Positions 4,939 to 8,475 of a DNA stretch of 8,475 nucleotides are shown piece after piece. How positions within the stretch are numbered: the first letter of the stretch is position 1; every line of letters begins with the position of its first letter. The DNA lies in contig MHYB01000057.1 of assembly GCA_001824635.1 (NCBI GenBank), positions 16,854 to 25,328 on the forward strand. Direction: 5' to 3'. The stretch comes from Planctomycetes bacterium GWF2_50_10. GTDB taxonomy: Bacteria; Planctomycetota; Phycisphaerae; Sedimentisphaerales; GWF2-50-10. Position numbers and translations under genes: made by a program. The notes under the pieces were generated by a model. The model did no database searches, was not told where the DNA came from, and saw only the letters and a list, made by a program, of their open reading frames with translations.

Positions 4939-6174
4939 ATGAGCGATATCCAGTGTAGTTCCACTGACACCGTTAATAAAACAGTACTTTATGACCGCCA
5001 TCTCGCTCTCGCTGGCAAAAGCAGGCTCGCACCATTCGCCGGCTATCTCCTGCCCCTGTGGTATTCTGGAATTGCCGCCGAACACAAAGCCGTTCGCACC
5101 GCCGCGGGCCTCTTCGACGTCACCCATATGTGTGTCCTCGGCGTCACCGGCCCCGCAGCCCTGCCCTTTCTCGACTACCTGACAACCAACTCCGTCGCCG
5201 CCCTCACACCTGGCCGCGCACAATACAGTTACATACTAGACGATCACGGCCACGTTCTCGATGATATTATAGTATATTGCCTCGACCCCAGCCGCTACAT
5301 GGTAGTCGTCAACGCCGCAAACACCCAAAAGATCAAGGCTTGGTCCTCCCACATACTAAATACCCGAACCGATCTCTTCGCCCCAAGCTCCGTCACCGTA
5401 CTCGACATTCGCCACGAATCGCCAGGCAGAGTCGATCTCGCCCTCCAAGGCCCCGCCTCGCTTTTTGCTCTCTTTCGCATCATACCCAGCGAATATCACC
5501 TTCGACTGGAATCCTTAAAACCGTTTGAACTCCTCCACGTCGATTCACCCCAACTCGACCTGATTATCGCCCGCACCGGCTACACCGGCGAAAAGATCGC
5601 ATTCGAACTTTTCATAGATCCCTCAAAAGCCACATGGCTCTGGGACGCTATACTTGACCTCTGCCGCGACCTCAAAGTAATCCCCTGTGGCCTTGGCGCC
5701 CGCGACTCCCTCCGCATCGAGGCCGGCCTGCCGCTCTATGGCCATGAACTCGACGGCCCCGACCTCATCTCCCCCTACCAGGCCGGTTATCCATGGGCCG
5801 TCAAACTCAATAAATCAGAATTCATCGGCAAAACCGCCATCACCGCGCACGCATCCTCATTCCGCTCGCAGATAGTACGCCTCTCCTTCCCCGGCGAAAA
5901 GGGCATCAGGCCCATCCGACCCGGCGATGCGGTACTCGACAATTTTAATACCTGCATCGGTCACGTTACAAGCTCCGCCGGAATACAGGACACTCAGATT
6001 GCCCTCGCCCTCGTCCTCCGCGGCAAAATAGAAGTTGACCAGCCAATTGCTCTTTATTATGCTTCACGAAACGCCGCCCAGACCCAGCTCGGCCGCCTCC
6101 CCAAACCCGAGCAAGGCACGAAACTAGAGCCCGATTTAAAAGGCCTCGTACTCCCAAGATTCGCAAAATTTTGA
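4939..6174 (+). CDS. gcvT: Aminomethyltransferase, T-protein of the glycine cleavage system
   Basis: GcvT takes the aminomethyl group from lipoyl-GcvH, releases ammonia and passes the methylene to tetrahydrofolate. The 411-residue product has the family features in order: TVLYDRHLALAGKSRLAPFAG (15-35, interrupted match to the usual start), AAGLFDVTHM (55-64), LTTNSVAALTPGRAQYS (81-97), LDDIIVY (107-113) with the conserved Asp, VVNAAN (123-128), RTGYTGEKIAFEL (212-224), CGLGARDSLRIEAGLPLYGHEL (250-271, slightly varied) and a C-terminal barrel ending near 390. It is longer than E. coli GcvT (364), mostly by an N-terminal lead of about 12 residues and some loop growth in the last third. HM is followed by Cys65 where Gly is common, and TGYTGE is followed by KIAFE instead of DGFE. 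Neither change removes a catalytic residue. It is the first gene behind the glycine riboswitch. Confidence 0.96.
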   Translation: MSDIQCSSTDTVNKTVLYDRHLALAGKSRLAPFAGYLLPLWYSGIAAEHKAVRTAAGLFDVTHMCVLGVTGPAALPFLDYLTTNSVAALTPGRAQYSYILDDHGHVLDDIIVYCLDPSRYMVVVNAANTQKIKAWSSHILNTRTDLFAPSSVTVLDIRHESPGRVDLALQGPASLFALFRIIPSEYHLRLESLKPFELLHVDSPQLDLIIARTGYTGEKIAFELFIDPSKATWLWDAILDLCRDLKVIPCGLGARDSLRIEAGLPLYGHELDGPDLISPYQAGYPWAVKLNKSEFIGKTAITAHASSFRSQIVRLSFPGEKGIRPIRPGDAVLDNFNTCIGHVTSSAGIQDTQIALALVLRGKIEVDQPIALYYASRNAAQTQLGRLPKPEQGTKLEPDLKGLVLPRFAKF

Positions 6175-6181
6175 AAAATAT

Positions 6182-6209
6182 AACTTTGAACTTAGAACTT
6201 TGAACCGGA
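6182..6209. repeat. Period-7 tandem array between gcvT and gcvH
   Basis: Heptads AACTTTG, AACTTAG, AACTTTG and AACCGGA follow each other, starting seven bases after the gcvT stop. The last unit runs into GGAG (6207-6210), the ribosome-binding site of gcvH. The array thus fills almost the entire 43-base spacer. Confidence 0.75.
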
Positions 6210-6217
6210 GAAAACTT

Positions 6218-6601
6218 ATGGTTCCCGAAAACCTGCTCTACACTCGTGATCATGAATGGGCACGCATAGATGGCGACACCGCCACCGTCGGCATCACCGA
6301 CCACGCTCAGGAAGCCCTCGGCGACATAACATTCATCGAACTGCCAAAGGTCAGCCAGTCCCTCGCTGTCCACGGTTTCCTCGGCTCCGTCGAAAGCTCA
6401 AAAGCCGCAAGCGACATCTACTCCCCCGTCGCAGGCTCCGTAACCGAAATAAACAAAGTCCTGACCGTTCAGCCCGACCTCATCAACAAAGATTGTTACG
6501 GCGCCGGCTGGCTCTGCCGAGTCAAACTCACCGACAAAGACCCGTCAAAAAATTTGCTAACTCCCGCCCAGTACCAGCAGTTTCTCGAAAGTAACCCGTA
6601 A
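6218..6601 (+). CDS. gcvH: Glycine cleavage system H protein (lipoyl carrier)
   Basis: GcvH shuttles the aminomethyl intermediate between P- and T-proteins on a lipoyl-lysine arm. The 127-residue product is the normal length. It shows YTRDHEWARID (8-18), VGITDHAQEALGDI (24-37), the lipoylation segment ESSKAASDIYSP (59-70) with Lys62 as the attachment site, VAGSVTEINK (71-80) and the C-terminal YGAGWLCRVKL (94-104). The ATG at 6218 has GGAG at 6207-6210; an in-frame TTG at 6200 lies inside the repeat and is not a likely start. The last two codons (Asn, Pro) and the TAA stop are part of a heptad array, so the extreme C-terminus was shaped by the repeat. It sits between gcvT and gcvPA, as in many glycine cleavage operons. 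Confidence 0.97.
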   Translation: MVPENLLYTRDHEWARIDGDTATVGITDHAQEALGDITFIELPKVSQSLAVHGFLGSVESSKAASDIYSPVAGSVTEINKVLTVQPDLINKDCYGAGWLCRVKLTDKDPSKNLLTPAQYQQFLESNP

Positions 6602-6639
6602 CCCGCAACTCGTAACTCGTAACCCGCAACACGGAACTA
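6591..6639. repeat. Period-7 tandem array at the end of gcvH
   Basis: Seven consecutive units: GTAACCC, GTAACCC, GCAACTC, GTAACTC, GTAACCC, GCAACAC, GGAACTA. The array begins inside gcvH, supplies its stop codon (6599-6601) and ends six bases before the gcvPA ATG. The GGA of the last unit is the only ribosome-binding-like sequence for gcvPA, nine bases from the start. Confidence 0.8.
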
Positions 6640-6644
6640 TTAAA

Positions 6645-7979
6645 ATGCCTTTCATCGCAAACACACCCGACCAGCGTAAAGAGATGCTCAGGGACATCGG
6701 CCTAAGCCTCGATGACCTCTTCGCCGATATCCCGCAGGAACTCGCTGTAAAATCGCTCAATATTCCAAAAGGCATCGGCGAACTCCAGACCGACGAACTC
6801 CTCGCCGACCTCGCATCCAAAAACTCCACGCACCTTACCAATTTCCTCGGCGGCGGCTTTTACGACCACTTCATCCCCGCAGCCGTCTCCGCACTGGCGG
6901 GCCGCAGCGAATTTTACACCTCCTACACCCCCTATCAGCCCGAAATATCGCAAGGCACCCTCCAAGCCATCTACGAATACCAGTCCGCGATCTGTCGCCT
7001 CACAGACATGGAAGCCGCAAACGCCAGCCTCTACGATGGCGGCACCGCACTCTACGAAGCCATGACCATGGCCATCCGCATCACCGACCGCGAAAAGATA
7101 ATCATCGACGACTCCGTCAACCCCATTTACCGCGTCATGATAAAATCCTATACCCGCAACCTGCACATACACCTTGAGGAAACCGGCCCCGACCAGGGCC
7201 TGGCCAACCGCAAAGCGATATTCGACCACCTCGACAACAACACCGCCGCCGTAATCGTGCAGAACCCAAACTTCTTCGGCTGCATCGATGATTTCACCGA
7301 CCTCGCAGCCGCCGTCCACGCAAAAGGCGCCCTGCTCATCGTCTCATGCTACCCCATCTCGCTGGGAATCTTAAAAACCCCCGGCTCAATGGGCGCAGAC
7401 ATCGTCACCGGCGAAGGCCAGAGCCTCGGCCTGCCCCTCTCATTCGGCGGCCCCTATCTCGGTTTCATGTCCACCCGCATGGAATACGTCCGCAAAATGC
7501 CCGGCCGCATCGTCGGCATAACAAAAGATACCCAAAACCGCCGCGGCTTCGTCCTAACCCTCCAGGCCCGCGAGCAGCACATCCGCCGCGAAAAAGCCAC
7601 CTCCAATATATGCTCAAATGAATCCCTCTGCGCCCTCCGCGCAGTGATGTACCTCTCGCTCATGGGCAAATCAGGCCTCGCCCAAACCGCCCATCTCTGT
7701 GCCGATAAAGCCTCCTACGCCTGGCAGCGTCTCACCGCCATCCCAGGCGTAACCAGCCATTTCAAAAACAATTGGTTCTTCAACGAATTTGTCCTTCGCC
7801 TCCCCGCCCCCGCAGCCGATGTCGTCGCAGCCCTCATCGAAAAAGGCTTCGCCGCCGGCTTCCCCCTAAGCCGCTACTACAAGGACATGGACAACTGCAT
7901 CCTAATCGCCGTAACCGAAAAACGAACCCGCTCCCAGATCGGCATGCTCGCCGAAGCTTTAGCAGGAATACTAAAATGA
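6645..7979 (+). CDS. gcvPA: Glycine dehydrogenase (decarboxylating) subunit 1, P-protein alpha chain
   Basis: This is one of the two chains of the split P-protein, the PLP enzyme that decarboxylates glycine and loads the aminomethyl group on lipoyl-GcvH. The product is 444 residues, the usual length for the GcvPA chain. It starts MPFIANTP and shows FLGGGFYDHFIP (67-78), FYTSYTPYQPEISQGTLQ (90-107), an EYQSAICRLTDMEAANASLYDG stretch (111-132, family typical), then VTGEGQSLGLPLSFGGPYLGF and the REQHIRREKATSNICSN region near 305-325. In this chain the PLP lysine is absent, as expected, because it lies in GcvPB. The ATG at 6645 is the only good start and has only a weak GGA nine bases upstream, inside the preceding repeat. 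The stop overlaps the gcvPB start (ATGA, 7976-7979), so the two chains should be made in equal amounts. Confidence 0.97.
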   Translation: MPFIANTPDQRKEMLRDIGLSLDDLFADIPQELAVKSLNIPKGIGELQTDELLADLASKNSTHLTNFLGGGFYDHFIPAAVSALAGRSEFYTSYTPYQPEISQGTLQAIYEYQSAICRLTDMEAANASLYDGGTALYEAMTMAIRITDREKIIIDDSVNPIYRVMIKSYTRNLHIHLEETGPDQGLANRKAIFDHLDNNTAAVIVQNPNFFGCIDDFTDLAAAVHAKGALLIVSCYPISLGILKTPGSMGADIVTGEGQSLGLPLSFGGPYLGFMSTRMEYVRKMPGRIVGITKDTQNRRGFVLTLQAREQHIRREKATSNICSNESLCALRAVMYLSLMGKSGLAQTAHLCADKASYAWQRLTAIPGVTSHFKNNWFFNEFVLRLPAPAADVVAALIEKGFAAGFPLSRYYKDMDNCILIAVTEKRTRSQIGMLAEALAGILK

Positions 7980-8475
7980 TGCTCCCTGAAATGAAATTGA
8001 TATTCGAACGTTCCATCCCCGGCCGTCAAGGCGTAACAATGCCGGACCGTGACGTGCCCACATCCATTAATATTAAACCCGAACTACTGAGGCCCGCGCC
8101 CGCCGCGATGCCCGAATTAAGCGAGCTAGCCGTAGTCCGCCACTACACCGCCCTCTCCCGCCGCAACTTCGGCGTTGACACCAATTTCTACCCGCTCGGC
8201 TCGTGCACCATGAAATATAACCCCAAGGTCACCGAAAAAGTCGCCGCATTCGACGGCTTCGCCCAGCTCCACCCGCTCCTGCCCCAGCTCCGACTCGGCG
8301 GCTCCCTAACCCAGGGCGCCTTGCAGCTCCTGTACGAAACAGACCTCCTCCTTCGCGAGATCACCGCGATGGACGCCTTCACCCTCCAGCCCCTCGCAGG
8401 CGCCCACGGCGAACTCACCGGCATAATGATCATCGCCGCCTACCACCACGACAAAGGCAACAAAAAAACCACGAT
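7976..8475 (+). CDS. gcvPB: Glycine dehydrogenase (decarboxylating) subunit 2, P-protein beta chain (N-terminal part, runs off the right edge)
   Basis: This is the PLP-carrying chain of the split glycine decarboxylase. 166 codons are visible. Family marks are LIFERSIPGRQG (8-19), ELSELAVVRHYTALSRRNFGVD (48-68, with the usual pattern), FYPLGSCTMKYNPK (71-84) and TLQPLAGAHGELTG (136-149). The full protein is normally near 480-500 residues, so about one third is seen and the PLP lysine is beyond the edge. There are two adjacent ATG codons at 7976 and 7979. AGGA at 7964-7967 is eight bases from the first, which also gives the 4-bp overlap with gcvPA. Where the family usually has a short HP-x-QP-E-x-QG turn, this protein has HPLLPQLRLGGSLTQG (99-114), a few residues longer. 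Confidence 0.95.
   Translation, partial: MMLPEMKLIFERSIPGRQGVTMPDRDVPTSINIKPELLRPAPAAMPELSELAVVRHYTALSRRNFGVDTNFYPLGSCTMKYNPKVTEKVAAFDGFAQLHPLLPQLRLGGSLTQGALQLLYETDLLLREITAMDAFTLQPLAGAHGELTGIMIIAAYHHDKGNKKTT

Noticed and set aside
4834..5223. Minus-strand open frame of 129 codons over the riboswitch and the start of gcvT
   Set aside because: It would overlap a structured RNA and a conserved gene on the other strand and has no supporting motif.
6200..6217. Longer gcvH start at TTG 6200
   Set aside because: It begins inside the heptad array and would use the ribosome-binding site as coding sequence; ATG 6218 gives the normal 127-residue length.
6591..6639. CRISPR-like array
   Set aside because: The units are only 7 bases with no spacers and there are no cas genes; it is a simple tandem repeat.
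6702..7319. Minus-strand open frame of 205 codons inside gcvPA
   Set aside because: It is the antisense of a strongly conserved gene; its Val/Gly/Ala-rich composition is what C-rich third positions produce in the complementary strand.

Overview
The window reads as a housekeeping region of a bacterial chromosome. It has nine genes in four transcription units, and every gene can be assigned to a known family. The organism is probably a free-living anaerobe or facultative bacterium. The fused PurS-PurL, the Sua5/arginine-phosphatase-type fusion, the C-rich plus strand and the heptad spacer repeats make me lean towards the Planctomycetota (Phycisphaerae-like). That assignment is inference from style and is not proven by any marker gene here.

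Layout. Positions 1-1504 (minus strand) carry tyrA (prephenate dehydrogenase) and, overlapping it by 4 bp, the 5' part of a purL gene with an N-terminal PurS region. Positions 1505-1729 form a divergent spacer with a good tyrA promoter on the minus strand and, on the plus strand, a GC-rich hairpin followed by eight T just ahead of accA. Positions 1730-2791 are accA (acetyl-CoA carboxylase alpha). A hairpin usable on both strands (2805-2825) and a heptad repeat (2836-2870) separate accA from a convergent minus-strand pair: a Sua5/YwlC-YwlE-like fusion gene followed by rpiB, again with a 4-bp overlap. Positions 4474-4938 hold a 158-bp palindromic MITE-like element, a near-consensus sigma70-type promoter and a tandem glycine riboswitch. 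From 4939 the glycine cleavage operon gcvT-gcvH-gcvPA-gcvPB runs off the right edge.

How the genes work together. The right half is a self-contained glycine degradation module. The P-protein (two chains, GcvPA and GcvPB) decarboxylates glycine, lipoyl-GcvH carries the aminomethyl group, and GcvT passes the methylene to tetrahydrofolate. The glycine riboswitch at the front should switch the module on when glycine is abundant. The left half supplies tyrosine, purine and fatty-acid precursors.

The less ordinary signals are the short structures between genes. Three period-7 tandem arrays sit at or just after stop codons. A MITE-like hairpin with TA ends lies between the divergent sua5 and gcv units. 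The gcvT ribosome-binding site appears to mimic an aptamer strand, which suggests a direct translational switch. I found no tRNA, rRNA, CRISPR array, transposase gene or defence genes, and no convincing new multi-gene system.
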